From positions 2,356,001 through 2,420,000 of the forward strand of contig NZ_LT629799.1 in NCBI RefSeq assembly GCF_900105785.1: a DNA stretch of 64,000 nt, read 5' to 3'. The position numbers were made by a program, and so were the translations under genes. Position 1 is the first letter of the stretch; every line of letters begins with the position of its first letter. Below the pieces are notes generated by a model. The model did no database searches and was not told the origin of the DNA. It saw nothing but the letters and a program-made list of their open reading frames with translations. Positions 32,894 to 42,229 of this stretch are shown here, piece after piece. The stretch comes from Microlunatus sagamiharensis (GTDB lineage Bacteria > Actinomycetota > Actinomycetes > Propionibacteriales > Propionibacteriaceae).

Positions 32894-32922
32894 TTGGCAG
32901 ACCAAAAACATTGGGCTAGCCT
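32894..32922 (+). promoter_or_regulatory. Promoter of the tetR gene
   Basis: TTGGCA (32894-32899), 17-bp spacer, TAGCCT (32917-32922), then 6 bp to GTG 32929: near-consensus spacing and a leaderless start. The TTGG-N4-CCAA sequence at 32894-32905 overlaps the -35 box and could be the TetR operator. Confidence 0.7.
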
Positions 32923-32928
32923 AGAGAA

Positions 32929-33564
32929 GTGCCACGACGGGAAGCAGGACTCCGCGACCGCAAGAAGGCGGAGACGCGCGAGCGGCTCGCGGACGTGGCG
33001 GCGGCCCTCTTCGCCGACCGCGGCTACGACGCGGTCTCGGTGCTCGACGTGGCCCGCGCGGCCGACGTCTCCGACCAGACCGTCTACAACTACTTCCCGG
33101 CCAAGCACGACCTCGTGCTCGACCGCGCCGAGGAGATCCGGCTCCGCTACGACCGGCTCGTCCGTGACCGGGCGCCGGGCGCCAGCCCCGCCGAGGTGGT
33201 GCGGGCCCTCGTGCACGAGGACGTCGACCGGCTGCGGACCGAGGACCGCGCGCTGGCCCGCGGCGAGTTCGCCGCGCTCTGCCTCGGCAGCCCGGTGCTG
33301 CGGCGCTACGCGCTGGAGTTCCGCGAGCGGCAGACGGCCACGGTGGCGGCCGCCGTCGTCGACACCACCGCGGGGGTCGAGGCGCTGGTCGCCCACGCGC
33401 ACGCGGCCGCGCTCGTCGCCGTTGTCCAGTGGGTCACCGACCAGGTCGGCCGGGCGGTGCTCGACGACCTGCCCTTCGACCCGGTCGGAGGCACCACGAG
33501 GCGCAGCGCCGACCTCGCTCTCGACGACCTCGACCGGCACTTCCGCACCCTCGGCGCCCCCTGA
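32929..33564 (+). CDS. TetR family transcriptional regulator
   Basis: 211 residues. The N-terminal helix-turn-helix spans about 15-55 (RLADVAAALFADRGYDAVSV and VSDQTVYNYFPAKHDLV); the ligand-binding part is variable. It probably represses the divergent EmrB-like pump and perhaps the monooxygenase gene downstream. The GTG start lies 6 bp after TAGCCT with a good -35 box, so it is very probably leaderless. Confidence 0.93.
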   Translation: MPRREAGLRDRKKAETRERLADVAAALFADRGYDAVSVLDVARAADVSDQTVYNYFPAKHDLVLDRAEEIRLRYDRLVRDRAPGASPAEVVRALVHEDVDRLRTEDRALARGEFAALCLGSPVLRRYALEFRERQTATVAAAVVDTTAGVEALVAHAHAAALVAVVQWVTDQVGRAVLDDLPFDPVGGTTRRSADLALDDLDRHFRTLGAP

Positions 33565-33650
33565 GCACGTAGCGCCCCGCAAGACCACCCCGCAGCACCC
33601 ACCCGCGCCGACCGGCGCGGGCGGTCCCCGCACGTCCTGAGGAGCTCTTC

Positions 33651-34832
33651 GTGCAGACCCGTGTCCTCGTCTCCGGCGCCAGCATCGCCGGACCCGCCCT
33701 CGCCCACTGGCTCGACCGCTTCGGCTTCGACGTCACCGTCGTGGAGAAGGCCCCGGCCGTGCGTCCCGGCGGCCAGGCCGTCGACTTCAAGGGCGCGGTG
33801 CACCGCACCGTCCTCGAGCGCACCGGCATCCTCGACGCCGTCCGCGCCGCCGCCGTCCCGAGCCCCGACGGGGTCGTCGTGGACGCGGCGGGGCGCACGA
33901 TCGCGACCGTCCCCGGTGCGTTCGGCGGCGGGGAGATCAACGTGCCCCGCGGCGACGTGGCCCGCGTCCTGCACGACCTCACCGCGGAGCGCGTCACGTA
34001 CGTCTTCGGCGACTCCGTCTCCGCGCTCGATCAGCGCGCCGACGGCGTGCACGTGACCTTCGAGCACGGCGAGCCCCGGACCTACGACCTCGTCGTGGGC
34101 GCGGACGGCATCCACTCCAACGTCCGCCGGCTGGCCTTCGGCCCCGAGCCCGACTTCGTCCGTCACCTCGGCTACTCCTACGTCCTCACCGACCTGACGA
34201 TCGACGGGGCCGACGAGGTCGCGTACAGCGAGCCCGGGCGGACCGTCCTGCTCGGCAGCGGCAAGGCGCCGGCGTTCTTCGTCTTCGCCTCGGATGCCTC
34301 CGCGGTAGACCGCGGGGACGTGGAGGCGCAGAAGGCGACGCTCCTCGCGGCCTTCGCGGGCGCGGGCTGGCGGGTGCCCGAGCTGATGGCGCAGGTCCCG
34401 GCGGCGGACGAGGTCTACCTCGACGCGATCGCGCGGGTCAGGGCCGACCGCTGGTCGTCGGGACGCGTGGTCCTGCTCGGGGACGCCGCGTGGGGCAACA
34501 CGCTCGGCGGCTACGGCACCGGTCTCGCGCTGGTCGGCGCGTACGTGCTGGCGGGCGAGCTCGCGCTGGCCGACGGGGACCACGAGCGTGCGCTGGCGCG
34601 GTTCGAGGAGAGGTTCCGTGACTACGCGTCGATCTCGGAGAAGGTGAACGCCGGTCGTATCCTCGCCCCGCGCACCCGGTTATGCCTGCGCCTGCGCAAC
34701 CTGGCCTTCTCGACGATGGCGCTCGCGGCTCCGCTGCTCCGCCTGCTCGAGCGCCCCGCGGCCGACCTCGACCTGCCCGACTACGAGGCCCTGCTCGCCG
34801 ACCGCGCGCCCGAGCCCACGAACGCCGCCTGA
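33651..34832 (+). CDS. FAD-dependent aromatic monooxygenase
   Basis: 393 residues, class A flavin monooxygenase. The FAD-binding start is VLVSGASIAGPALAHWL; the second motif is YDLVVGADGIHSNVRRLAF (DG motif) and the third is VVLLGDAAWGNTLGGYGTGLALVGA (GD motif). It uses NAD(P)H and O2 to hydroxylate an aromatic or drug-like molecule. With the TetR regulator and EmrB-like pump next door it may form a detoxification set (modify and export), which is inference. The GTG follows GAGGAGCTCTTC. It lies 86 bp after tetR. Confidence 0.92.
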   Translation: MQTRVLVSGASIAGPALAHWLDRFGFDVTVVEKAPAVRPGGQAVDFKGAVHRTVLERTGILDAVRAAAVPSPDGVVVDAAGRTIATVPGAFGGGEINVPRGDVARVLHDLTAERVTYVFGDSVSALDQRADGVHVTFEHGEPRTYDLVVGADGIHSNVRRLAFGPEPDFVRHLGYSYVLTDLTIDGADEVAYSEPGRTVLLGSGKAPAFFVFASDASAVDRGDVEAQKATLLAAFAGAGWRVPELMAQVPAADEVYLDAIARVRADRWSSGRVVLLGDAAWGNTLGGYGTGLALVGAYVLAGELALADGDHERALARFEERFRDYASISEKVNAGRILAPRTRLCLRLRNLAFSTMALAAPLLRLLERPAADLDLPDYEALLADRAPEPTNAA

Positions 34833-34875
34833 GCCGGCGGCCGGGCTCGACGCCGGTGCGCCGACAGCAGGAACC

Positions 34876-36117
34876 TCAGACCAGCGCCCGCGCCGGGGGC
34901 GCGGTGACCGAGGCGTCGACGTCGGCGCTGCCGGCGGCGAGCTGCCCGCAGGCCCCGTCGATCTCGCGGCCCCGGGTGTCGCGGACCGTCACCGGGACGC
35001 CGCGCGCCTGGAGCCGGCGGACGAACTCGTCCTCGTCGCGGCGGCGCGAGGCGGTCCAGCGCGAGCCCGGCGTCGGGTTGAGCGGGATGAGGTTGACGTG
35101 CACCCAGCCCCAGCTGCCGCGCCGCTTGAGGACCTTGGCGAGCTGCTCGGCCCGCTGCGGCTGGTCGTTCACGTCGCGGATGAGGATGTACTCGATCGAG
35201 ACGCGGCGCCGGGTCGTCCGGGCGTACTCCCAGGCGGCGTCGACGACCTCGTCGACGTTCCAGCGGGTGTTGACCGGGACGAGCTCGTCGCGCAGCTCGT
35301 CGTCGGGCGCGTGCAGCGAGAGCGCCAGCGTGACCGGGAGGCCCTCCTCGGAGAGCTGGTGGATGCGCGGCACGAGGCCCACCGTCGAGACGGTGATGCC
35401 GCGCGCGCTCATGCCCAGGCCGTCCGGCTTCGGCGTGGTCAGCTGGCGCAGCGCGCCGACGACGGCCTTGTAGTTGGCCAGCGGCTCGCCCATGCCCATG
35501 AACACGACGTTGCTGACCCGCGGCGCCGCGCCCGGCTCGTCGTCGCCGAAGTGGCCGTGCGCGAGCTTGCGGGCGCCGTCGACGACCTGCTCGACGATCT
35601 CGGCGGTGCTCATGTTGCGCTGCAGGCCGCCCTGGCCGGTCGCGCAGAAGGGGCACGCCATGCCGCAGCCGGCCTGGCTCGAGACGCACATGGTGACCCG
35701 GTCGGGGTAGCGCATCAGCACGCTCTCGACCAGCGCGCCGTCGTGCAGGCGCCACAGGTTCTTGACCGTGTCGCCGTCGTCGCAGGTCAGCTCGCGCACC
35801 GAGGTGAGCAGCGGCGGCATGAACGCCGAGGCGAGCTCGCTGCGCACGCCCGCCGGCAGGTCGGTCCAGGTGTCGGGGTCGCTGCGCAGCCCCTCGAAGT
35901 AGTGCGCCGAGATCTGTCGGGCCCGGTACGCCCGGTGGCCCGCCTGCTCGACGGCCGTACGCCGGGCGGCCGGGTCGAGGTCGGCCCAGTGGACCGGCGG
36001 CTTGCCCCGACGCGGGGCGGTGAAGACGAGCGGCAGCGACGACTTGTCGGGCGGCTGCACGTACTCCGGGATCTCGACGGTCGCGACCGGCAGGTCGGGG
36101 GATCCTGCTGCGCTCAC
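34876..36117 (-). CDS. rlmN: 23S rRNA (adenine-2503-C2)-methyltransferase / tRNA A37 methyltransferase
   Basis: 413 residues, radical SAM enzyme. The cluster-binding cysteines are CGMACPFC (C-x3-C-x2-C). GMGEP follows, and the C-terminal [11 protein letters not shown] holds the second catalytic cysteine. It methylates A2503 of 23S rRNA and A37 of some tRNAs. The GTG at 36117 has GGAGG 6 bp upstream; the frame is open far beyond it but that part is cdsA. It is only 2 bp after cdsA, at the end of the rpsB-to-rlmN unit. Confidence 0.96.
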   Translation of the reverse strand: MSAAGSPDLPVATVEIPEYVQPPDKSSLPLVFTAPRRGKPPVHWADLDPAARRTAVEQAGHRAYRARQISAHYFEGLRSDPDTWTDLPAGVRSELASAFMPPLLTSVRELTCDDGDTVKNLWRLHDGALVESVLMRYPDRVTMCVSSQAGCGMACPFCATGQGGLQRNMSTAEIVEQVVDGARKLAHGHFGDDEPGAAPRVSNVVFMGMGEPLANYKAVVGALRQLTTPKPDGLGMSARGITVSTVGLVPRIHQLSEEGLPVTLALSLHAPDDELRDELVPVNTRWNVDEVVDAAWEYARTTRRRVSIEYILIRDVNDQPQRAEQLAKVLKRRGSWGWVHVNLIPLNPTPGSRWTASRRRDEDEFVRRLQARGVPVTVRDTRGREIDGACGQLAAGSADVDASVTAPPARALV

Positions 36118-36119
36118 GG

Positions 36120-37028
36120 TCAGCCTCCAGGGACGAGCACGTACATGATGAGCCAGGCTACCGGGGCCGCCACGAGGAGGCTGTCGAGACGATCCATGAC
36201 CCCGCCGTGCCCGGGCAGGAACGAGCTCATGTCCTTGATGCCGAGGTCGCGCTTGACCATCGACTCGATGAGGTCGCCGCAGGTGCCGACGGCGACCAGG
36301 GCGACGCCGATGAGCACGCCGATCCAGACCGGCACCTTCAGGCCCAGCACGGCCATGGCCACCCCGGACGCGACGCCGAAGACCAGCGAGCCGACCAGGC
36401 CCTCCCACGACTTCTTGGGGCTGATCCGGGGTGCCATCGGGTGCTTGCCCAGGAGGACGCCGAAGACGTAGCCGCCGGTGTCGCTCATCACCACCACGAG
36501 GATGAAGGTGACCAGCCGCGCTCCCCCGTTCTCGCCGGCGAGCATGAGCGCCGTGAACGAGCCGAGCAGCGGCACGTAGCAGATGATGAAGAGGCTGGCC
36601 GCCGCGTCCTTCACGTAGCCGTGCGCCCCGCCGGGCATCCGCCACACCAGCGCGGCGAGCACCGTGAGCGCCAGGGCGCCGAGCAGCACGCTGGTCGTGG
36701 AGTAGACGATCGGGCGCTGGATGCCGGCCAGGTAGGAGCCGATGGCGATCGCCACGGTGCCGACCATGATCGGCACGATCGCCGCGTTCATGCCCTGCCG
36801 CTTGAGCGCGGCGTGCAGCTCGCGCGAGCCGAGCACCAGGGCGACGGCGACGAGCAGCACGAAGGCCGGCTTGAGAAACAGCAGGCTGAGCACGACGTAC
36901 GCGCCCAGCCCGACGCCGATGCCGATGGCCTTGGGCAGGTCGCGGCCCGCGCGGCTGGTGTGCGCGGGCGGCGCGAGGGGCTCCGGCGCCGCCGGCGGAC
37001 CCGGGGGCGGTGCGGCGTCTGAGGTCAC
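36120..37028 (-). CDS. cdsA: Phosphatidate cytidylyltransferase
   Basis: 302 residues with eight or so membrane helices. The signature [20 protein letters not shown] and the following DRLDS mark CDP-diglyceride synthetase. It makes CDP-diacylglycerol from phosphatidate and CTP, the branch point to phosphatidylinositol and cardiolipin. The first 35 residues are Pro/Ala-rich and probably disordered. It is 22 bp after frr and 2 bp before rlmN. Confidence 0.95.
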   Translation of the reverse strand: MTSDAAPPPGPPAAPEPLAPPAHTSRAGRDLPKAIGIGVGLGAYVVLSLLFLKPAFVLLVAVALVLGSRELHAALKRQGMNAAIVPIMVGTVAIAIGSYLAGIQRPIVYSTTSVLLGALALTVLAALVWRMPGGAHGYVKDAAASLFIICYVPLLGSFTALMLAGENGGARLVTFILVVVMSDTGGYVFGVLLGKHPMAPRISPKKSWEGLVGSLVFGVASGVAMAVLGLKVPVWIGVLIGVALVAVGTCGDLIESMVKRDLGIKDMSSFLPGHGGVMDRLDSLLVAAPVAWLIMYVLVPGG

Positions 37029-37050
37029 GAGCGGTGGGAGGACCGGCTGC

Positions 37051-37611
37051 TCAGACCTCGAGCAGCTCGGACTCCTTGTGCTTGAGGACCTCGTCGACCT
37101 GGTCGACGTACTTCTTGGTCGAGGCGTCCAGCTGCTTCTCGGCGCGGGTCACCTCGTCCTCGCCGACCTCCTTGTCCTTCACCAGCTTGTCCAGGGCGTC
37201 CTTGGCGGTGCGACGCGAGCCACGGATGGAGATCCGGGCGTCCTCGGCCTTGGTGCGGGCGAGCTTGATGTACTCCTTGCGCCGCTGCTCGGTGAGCTCG
37301 GGCAGGACCAGGCGGATCGAGTTGCCGTCGTTCGACGGGTTGACGCCGAGGTCGGACTGGCGGATGGCCTTCTCGATCGCCGGCAGCGAGGCGCGGTCGT
37401 ACGGGGTCACCAGGACCATCCGAGCCTCGGGGACCTGGAAGCTCGCGAGCTGCTGCAGGGGGGTGTAGGCCCCGTAGTACTCGGCGGTGATCTTGGCGAA
37501 CATCGCCGGGTGGGCCCGCCCGGTGCGGATGGCGGCGAACTCCTCCTTGGCGTACTCGACAGCCAGCTCCATGCTGTCGTCGGCGTCGGAGAGGATCTCG
37601 GCGGCGGTCAC
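37051..37611 (-). CDS. frr: Ribosome recycling factor
   Basis: 186 residues, full length for the family. RTGRAHPAMFAKITAEYYGAYTPLQQLAS is split over the characteristic hinge region, and the C-terminus is a long helix. It splits post-termination ribosomes together with EF-G. The order pyrH-frr-cdsA is universal in actinobacteria. GTG start; an AGGAGCCCTTCC site precedes it. Confidence 0.97.
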   Translation of the reverse strand: MTAAEILSDADDSMELAVEYAKEEFAAIRTGRAHPAMFAKITAEYYGAYTPLQQLASFQVPEARMVLVTPYDRASLPAIEKAIRQSDLGVNPSNDGNSIRLVLPELTEQRRKEYIKLARTKAEDARISIRGSRRTAKDALDKLVKDKEVGEDEVTRAEKQLDASTKKYVDQVDEVLKHKESELLEV

Positions 37612-37726
37612 GGAAGGGCTCCTTCGTACGGTCGTGCAGGGGGTGCCGGGCGGGGCCCGGTCTGGTGCGGTCCTGGTCGGGCGGCTGCGGACGTCCGCGG
37701 TCCGCGCTCAGCCCGTCCGGGGACGC

Positions 37727-38440
37727 TCAGGCGTGGACCGTGGTCCCGATCTTCTCACCCGACACGACGGCGACGATGCTGCCGGGGTTGTCGAGGCCGA
37801 AGAAGACCATCGCCAGCTTGTTGTCCCGGGCCATGCTGATCGCCGTCGCGTCGGCCACCTTGAGGTCCTTCAGCAGGAAGTCGTCGTAGGTCAGCTCGTC
37901 GAACTTGACCGCCGAGGGGTCGCGCTTGGGGTCGGCGGAGTAGACGCCGTCGACACCCTGCTTGCCCATCAGGAGCACGTCCGCGCCCACCTCGAGCGCG
38001 CGCTGCGCGGCGACGGTGTCGGTGGAGAAGTAGGGCATCCCGGAGCCGGCGCCGAAGATCACGACGCGGCCCTTCTCCAGGTGCCGCTCGGCCCGGCGCG
38101 GGATGTAGGGCTCGGCGATCTGGCCCATGGCGATCGCGGTCTGCACGCGGGTCTGCACGCCCTCCTTCTCCAGGAAGTCCTGGAGGGCGAGGCAGTTCAT
38201 GACGGTGCCGAGCATGCCCATGTAGTCGGCGCGGTCGCGGTCCATGCCGCCCTGCTGGAGCTCGGCGCCCCGGAAGAAGTTGCCGCCGCCGACGACCACG
38301 GCGACCTGCGTGCCCGCCTTGACGACCTCGGCGATCTGGGTGGCGACGCCGTGCACCACGATGGGGTCGACCCCGACGCTGCCGCCGCCGAACACCTCGC
38401 CGGAGAGCTTGAGCATCACGCGTGCGTACGGTCCGGTCAT
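37727..38440 (-). CDS. pyrH: Uridylate (UMP) kinase
   Basis: 237 residues, the bacterial hexameric UMP kinase of the amino-acid-kinase fold. Motifs are [21 protein letters not shown] (UMP loop), [10 protein letters not shown] and [11 protein letters not shown]. It makes UDP for nucleotide and cell-wall synthesis. It is separated from tsf by 113 bp holding a strong hairpin, and from frr by 115 bp; both gaps are long for this operon. Confidence 0.97.
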   Translation of the reverse strand: MTGPYARVMLKLSGEVFGGGSVGVDPIVVHGVATQIAEVVKAGTQVAVVVGGGNFFRGAELQQGGMDRDRADYMGMLGTVMNCLALQDFLEKEGVQTRVQTAIAMGQIAEPYIPRRAERHLEKGRVVIFGAGSGMPYFSTDTVAAQRALEVGADVLLMGKQGVDGVYSADPKRDPSAVKFDELTYDDFLLKDLKVADATAISMARDNKLAMVFFGLDNPGSIVAVVSGEKIGTTVHA

Positions 38441-38472
38441 CGATGGGCTCCTCGGGGGACGGTGCGGGACGG

Positions 38473-38510
38473 GTGCTGCTCCGGTCGTGCTGTGCTGCTC
38501 CGGTCGTGCG
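38473..38510. repeat. 19-bp tandem repeat, two copies
   Basis: GTGCTGCTCCGGTCGTGCT followed directly by GTGCTGCTCCGGTCGTGCG in the tsf-pyrH gap, touching the arm of the adjacent hairpin. Confidence 0.85.
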
Positions 38511-38546
38511 ACGTGCCCTGAGCCTCGAGAGGCTCAGGGCACGTCG
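38509..38546 (-). terminator. Hairpin between tsf and pyrH
   Basis: Perfect 18-bp arms (CGACGTGCCCTGAGCCTC and its complement) with a 2-base centre, 8 bp after the tsf stop. No T-run follows. It is the strongest hairpin in the window and should end or weaken transcription out of rpsB-tsf. Its CCTGAGCC/GGCTCAGG core resembles the small palindromic repeat at 26967 and 27054. Confidence 0.75.
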
Positions 38547-38553
38547 TCGGCGA

Positions 38554-39372
38554 TCAGGAGCCGGCGGCCTCGAAGCGGACGAACCGCTTGACGGTGACGC
38601 CGGCGGCCTCGAGCTGCTTGCCGACCGAGGTCTTGCCGTCGGTGACCGACGGCTGGTCGAGCAGGGCGACGTCCTTGAAGAAGGAGTTCACCCGGCCCTC
38701 GACGATCATCGGCAGGGCACGCTCGGGCTTGCCCTCCTCCTTGGCCTGGGCCTCCGCGATGCGCCGCTCGTTCTCGACGAGGTCGGCGGGCACCTCGTCC
38801 CGGCTCAGGTAGGTCGGCCGCATGGCCGCGATCTGCATCGCGACCGCACGGGCGGCCGTCTCGTCGGTGCCGTCGTACTCGACGAGCACGCCCACCTGGG
38901 GCGGCAGGTCCGAGGCGCGACGGTGCAGGTAGACGACGGTCTTGCCGTCGAAGTACGCCGCGTTGCTCACCTCGAGCTTCTCGCCGATCTTGACCGCGAG
39001 GGCCTCGACGGCCTCGCCGACGGTCTGGCCGGACGGCAGCGACGCGGCGTTGGCCGCCTCGACGCCGGTGGCCTGGTTGGCCGCCACGGCCTTGACCGCC
39101 TCGCTCGCCAGGTCCTGGAACTCCTGGTTCTTGGCGACGAAGTCGGTCTCGGCCCCGAGCTGGAGCAGCGCCCCGTCCTCGAAGGCGACCAGGCCGTTGG
39201 TGGCGGAGCGCTCGGCGCCCCGCTTCGCGGCCTTGGCCTGGCCGTTGACCCGCAGCACCTCGACCGCGGCGTCGTAGTCGCCGTCGGTCTCGGTCAGGGC
39301 CTTCTTGCAGTCCATCATCCCGGCGCCCGTGGCGTCGCGGAGCTTCTTCACGTCAGCGGCGGAGATCGCCAT
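38554..39372 (-). CDS. tsf: Translation elongation factor Ts
   Basis: 272 residues. The UBA-like start is [22 protein letters not shown] (split here over its first two helices), followed by [11 protein letters not shown], the segment that displaces Mg2+ in EF-Tu. It regenerates EF-Tu-GTP. It follows rpsB by 45 bp and is followed by an 18-bp-stem hairpin, so rpsB-tsf can be expressed at higher level than pyrH and beyond. Confidence 0.97.
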   Translation of the reverse strand: MAISAADVKKLRDATGAGMMDCKKALTETDGDYDAAVEVLRVNGQAKAAKRGAERSATNGLVAFEDGALLQLGAETDFVAKNQEFQDLASEAVKAVAANQATGVEAANAASLPSGQTVGEAVEALAVKIGEKLEVSNAAYFDGKTVVYLHRRASDLPPQVGVLVEYDGTDETAARAVAMQIAAMRPTYLSRDEVPADLVENERRIAEAQAKEEGKPERALPMIVEGRVNSFFKDVALLDQPSVTDGKTSVGKQLEAAGVTVKRFVRFEAAGS

Positions 39373-39417
39373 TCGTGTCCTCGTCCTCGTCTGTTCGTTC
39401 GACCCCGGAGGCCGGGA

Positions 39418-40389
39418 TCAGTGCTGGTCGGTCAGCTGGTGCGTGGTGCCGGCGGCGGCGTCGTAGGTGTTCTCGGCGGGGGCGTCGGCCTGCTGCTCCA
39501 CGTCGACCTGCGCGTCGGCGGCCTGCTCGGCCTCCACCGCGGCGGGGCCGGGCTGCTCGTCACCGGGCACCGGGGCGGCGTCGGCGGCCGGCTGGGCGTC
39601 GGGGACGGACCCGGCGGGCTCCTGCGAGGCGCCCAGGAGCTCGCGCTCCCAGTCGGGCATGGGCTCGACCTCGGCCTCGGCACCGGTCTGCGAGCCGCCG
39701 GAGCGGGAGACCAGGCCCTCGGCGACCGCGTCGGCGAGCACGCGGGTCAGCAGCGAGACGGAGCGGATCGCGTCGTCGTTGCCCGGGATGGCGAAGTCGA
39801 CCTCGTCGGGGTCGCAGTTGGTGTCGAGGATGCCGATGACGGGGATGCGCAGCTTGCGCGCCTCGTCGACGGCGAGGTGCTCCTTCTTCGTGTCGATGAT
39901 CCAGACCGCCTGCGGGGTCTTGGCCATGTCACGGATGCCGCCGAGGGTCTTCTCGAGCTTGTCCTTCTCGCGGCGCAGCCCGAGGAGCTCCTTCTTCGTC
40001 AGGCCGGAGGCCGCGACGTCGTCGAAGTCCATGACCTCGAGCTCCTTGAGGCGCTGGATGCGCTTGGCGATGGTGCCGAAGTTGGTGAGCATGCCGCCCA
40101 GCCAGCGGTGGTTCACGTAGGGCATGCCGACGCGGGTCGCCTGCTCGGCGACGGCCTCCTGGGCCTGCTTCTTGGTGCCGATGAAGAGCACCTGGCCGCC
40201 GCGGCCGACCGTGTCCTTGACGAACGCGTACGCGCGGTCGATGTAGGTCAGCGACTGCTGCAGGTCGATGATGTAGATGCCGTTGCGCTCGGTGAAGATG
40301 AAGCGCTTCATCTTGGGGTTCCAGCGACGGGTCTGGTGCCCGAAGTGGACGCCGCTCTCGAGGAGCTGGCGGGTGGTGACGACGGCCAT
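39418..40389 (-). CDS. rpsB: 30S ribosomal protein S2 with long acidic tail
   Basis: 323 residues. Residues 1-235 match S2 throughout ([20 protein letters not shown], then [11 protein letters not shown] and [15 protein letters not shown]). The last 80 or so residues are an Ala/Pro/Gln/Glu-rich tail, probably disordered. Tails of this kind occur in actinobacterial S2 but this one is long. The ATG has a GAGGAGGAACGGCC leader; the frame is open upstream but only as noise. An S2-type leader hairpin is at 40440-40462. Confidence 0.97.
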   Translation of the reverse strand: MAVVTTRQLLESGVHFGHQTRRWNPKMKRFIFTERNGIYIIDLQQSLTYIDRAYAFVKDTVGRGGQVLFIGTKKQAQEAVAEQATRVGMPYVNHRWLGGMLTNFGTIAKRIQRLKELEVMDFDDVAASGLTKKELLGLRREKDKLEKTLGGIRDMAKTPQAVWIIDTKKEHLAVDEARKLRIPVIGILDTNCDPDEVDFAIPGNDDAIRSVSLLTRVLADAVAEGLVSRSGGSQTGAEAEVEPMPDWERELLGASQEPAGSVPDAQPAADAAPVPGDEQPGPAAVEAEQAADAQVDVEQQADAPAENTYDAAAGTTHQLTDQH

Positions 40390-40439
40390 GGCCGTTCCTC
40401 CTCTTGCCGGCGCGCGCGGGCGCCGACGTACGGTTCGTC

Positions 40440-40462
40440 GAGCACCGAGCGGTTCGGTGCTC
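40440..40462 (-). promoter_or_regulatory. Hairpin in the rpsB leader
   Basis: GAGCACCGA and TCGGTGCTC around five bases: a perfect 9-bp stem 50 bp before the rpsB start codon, in the expected 5' leader. S2 represses its own mRNA in other bacteria; this could be its site here, which is inference. Confidence 0.45.
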
Positions 40463-40575
40463 CCTGGTGCCCACGCGGGCGCCTGCCCGACGAGGTCGGG
40501 ACCGTGGCGCCGCCCGGTCGGTGAGGACCGGAGGTGGGCACGCGAAGTCAGGCCCAGGTGGGCCTGCTGGTGCCC

Positions 40576-40605
40576 AGGGTACCCGTCCGCGAGGGTGCGA
40601 CCGAA
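40576..40605 (-). promoter_or_regulatory. Candidate rpsB promoter
   Basis: TTCGGT (40600-40605), 18-bp spacer, TACCCT (40576-40581) on the minus strand. The leader would be about 180 bases. Confidence 0.35.
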
Positions 40606-40733
40606 TCGTCCTGCAGCGGTCGCGGGGCGTCGCCGTGCCGGTCGTCCACAGCACCGGTGACGGTTCCGTCCGTCGTCCACAGGCGGGTCCCGGCGGGCGG
40701 CACGGACGGGCACCTCCGCACCATCCTCCGGGC

Positions 40734-41813
40734 GTGACGACCACCTCCGCCCGACGCGGCGGCCGACTGCCCGCCCTGCTCGTGGCCGTGCTGCTCGGCG
40801 TGCTCGGCGTCCTGGCCACGCCGCTCCCCCGCACCGCGGACGCCGCCCCCGAGCCGGGCGGCACCGCCGGGACCGCGACGGGTGGCTGGCCCCTCGACGG
40901 GACGCCGACCGTCACCGAGGGGTTCGACCCGCCGGACGTCGCGTGGGGTCCCGGGCACCGCGGGGTGGACCTCGAGGCGCGACCGGGTCAGCGCGTGCTG
41001 GCGCCGGGCGACGGGACGGTGGTCTTCGTCGGCCGGGTCGCCGGCAAGCCCGTCGTGGTGGTCGACCACGGCGGGGTCCGCTCGACGCTCGAGCCCGTCG
41101 AGGGCACGGTCCGGGTGGGGACGCGCGTGCACCGCGGCGACGTGGTCGGCCGCGTCGGGCGCGAGGAGCACTGCCAGGACCGCTGCCTGCACTGGGGCCT
41201 CAAGCGCGGGTCGACCTACCTGGACCCGCTCGCCCCGCCGGACGGCGCGTTCTCGGCGGGCACGGCCGGGACGCTGCGCCTGGTCCCGTCCTCGCGCCGC
41301 GCGGTCGTGGTCGCCGAGGCGCTGGCCCGCGAGGCGGCGCGCAAGGCGGTCGAGTCGGCGGCGCTCGGCTTCGTCGGCGGCCCGGTGGGCGCCGTCGGCG
41401 CGGTCGGGCCGCCCGGCAGCCACGGCTTCGTCCGGCCGGTGCCCGGTGCCCTCACCTCGCCGTTCGGACGGCGCTTCCACCCCGTCCTGCACGTGTGGAA
41501 GCTCCACGACGGGGCCGACCTCGGCGCCGCCTGCGGCACCCCGATCCGGGCCGCCTACGCCGGCCGTGTGACCCGCCGGGTGTCGAGCGTCGGCTACGGC
41601 AACCGGCTGTTCATCGACCACGGCCGGGTCGACGGCCACGAGGTCGTCACCGCGTACAACCACGCGGTCCGCTACGTCGTCTCCCCCGGCGCGCACGTGC
41701 GTCGCGGCCAGGTCGTGGGTTACGTCGGGCAGACGGGCTTCGCCACCGGGTGCCACCTGCACCTGATGGTCTGGCTCGACGGCCGCATGGTCGACCCGAT
41801 GACGTGGCTGTGA
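40734..41813 (+). CDS. Exported peptidase with two M23 (LytM) domains
   Basis: 359 residues with a signal peptide (about 1-36). The first M23 domain (about 60-165) has GHRGVDLEA but CLHWG in place of HLHxG, a variant seen in a common actinobacterial subfamily that lacks one catalytic His. The second (about 235-359) is canonical: [17 protein letters not shown] and [10 protein letters not shown]23 enzymes cut peptidoglycan cross-bridges or activate amidases; here the second domain is probably the active one. The start GTG 40734 has no clear ribosome-binding site. It is divergent from rpsB. Confidence 0.88.
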   Translation: MTTTSARRGGRLPALLVAVLLGVLGVLATPLPRTADAAPEPGGTAGTATGGWPLDGTPTVTEGFDPPDVAWGPGHRGVDLEARPGQRVLAPGDGTVVFVGRVAGKPVVVVDHGGVRSTLEPVEGTVRVGTRVHRGDVVGRVGREEHCQDRCLHWGLKRGSTYLDPLAPPDGAFSAGTAGTLRLVPSSRRAVVVAEALAREAARKAVESAALGFVGGPVGAVGAVGPPGSHGFVRPVPGALTSPFGRRFHPVLHVWKLHDGADLGAACGTPIRAAYAGRVTRRVSSVGYGNRLFIDHGRVDGHEVVTAYNHAVRYVVSPGAHVRRGQVVGYVGQTGFATGCHLHLMVWLDGRMVDPMTWL

Positions 41814-41861
41814 CGACGGCCGCCCCGGGCCGGGCCGGCGACCGGGTGCGACGCTGCCGCC

Positions 41862-42224
41862 ATGACCCAGGACCCCTTCGCCCTGCCCCAGGACCCGCGC
41901 TGGTTCGCGGTCCGCTGCCTGTTCGAGGAGGGCTGGCTTCCCGACGACCGGGAGGAGTCGGTCTACGAGGAGCGCATCACCTTGTGGCGCGCCACCTCCG
42001 TCGAGGAGGCGGTGGCCCGGGCCGAGGCCGAGGCGCGGACGTACGCGGCGGCCATCCCGGACGCGCCCGACCGCTACCTCGGCCTGGCGCAGGCCTTCGC
42101 GCTGTCCGACGGCCCGGCCGACGGGGCGGAGGTCTTCTCGCTCCTGCGCGGGAGCACGCTGCCGGCCGAGGCCTACCTCGACGCGTTCTTCGACACCGGC
42201 TCGGAGAGGCTGCGCACGCTCTGA
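41862..42224 (+). CDS. Small DUF4288-like protein
   Basis: 120 residues, no membrane segment. WFAVRCLFEEG, then YEERITLWRATSVEEAVARAEAEARTY is the DUF4288-like part: an N-terminal strand, a conserved EERI and a Glu-rich helix. Function unknown. The ATG lies 6 bp after GACGCT, a weak form of the leaderless layout. It is convergent with xerC, whose stop is 5 bp away. Confidence 0.6.
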   Translation: MTQDPFALPQDPRWFAVRCLFEEGWLPDDREESVYEERITLWRATSVEEAVARAEAEARTYAAAIPDAPDRYLGLAQAFALSDGPADGAEVFSLLRGSTLPAEAYLDAFFDTGSERLRTL

Positions 42225-42229
42225 CCGGC

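Larger units (their letters stand above)
40390..40733. other. 344-bp divergent control region of rpsB and the M23 gene
   Basis: No gene is seen. It holds the rpsB ribosome-binding site, a leader hairpin (40440-40462) and a candidate rpsB promoter (40576-40605). I see no clear promoter for the plus-strand peptidase. Confidence 0.5.

Noticed and set aside
38473-38510. 19-bp tandem repeat as CRISPR or iteron origin
   Set aside because: Only two copies with no spacer, and no replication genes nearby.
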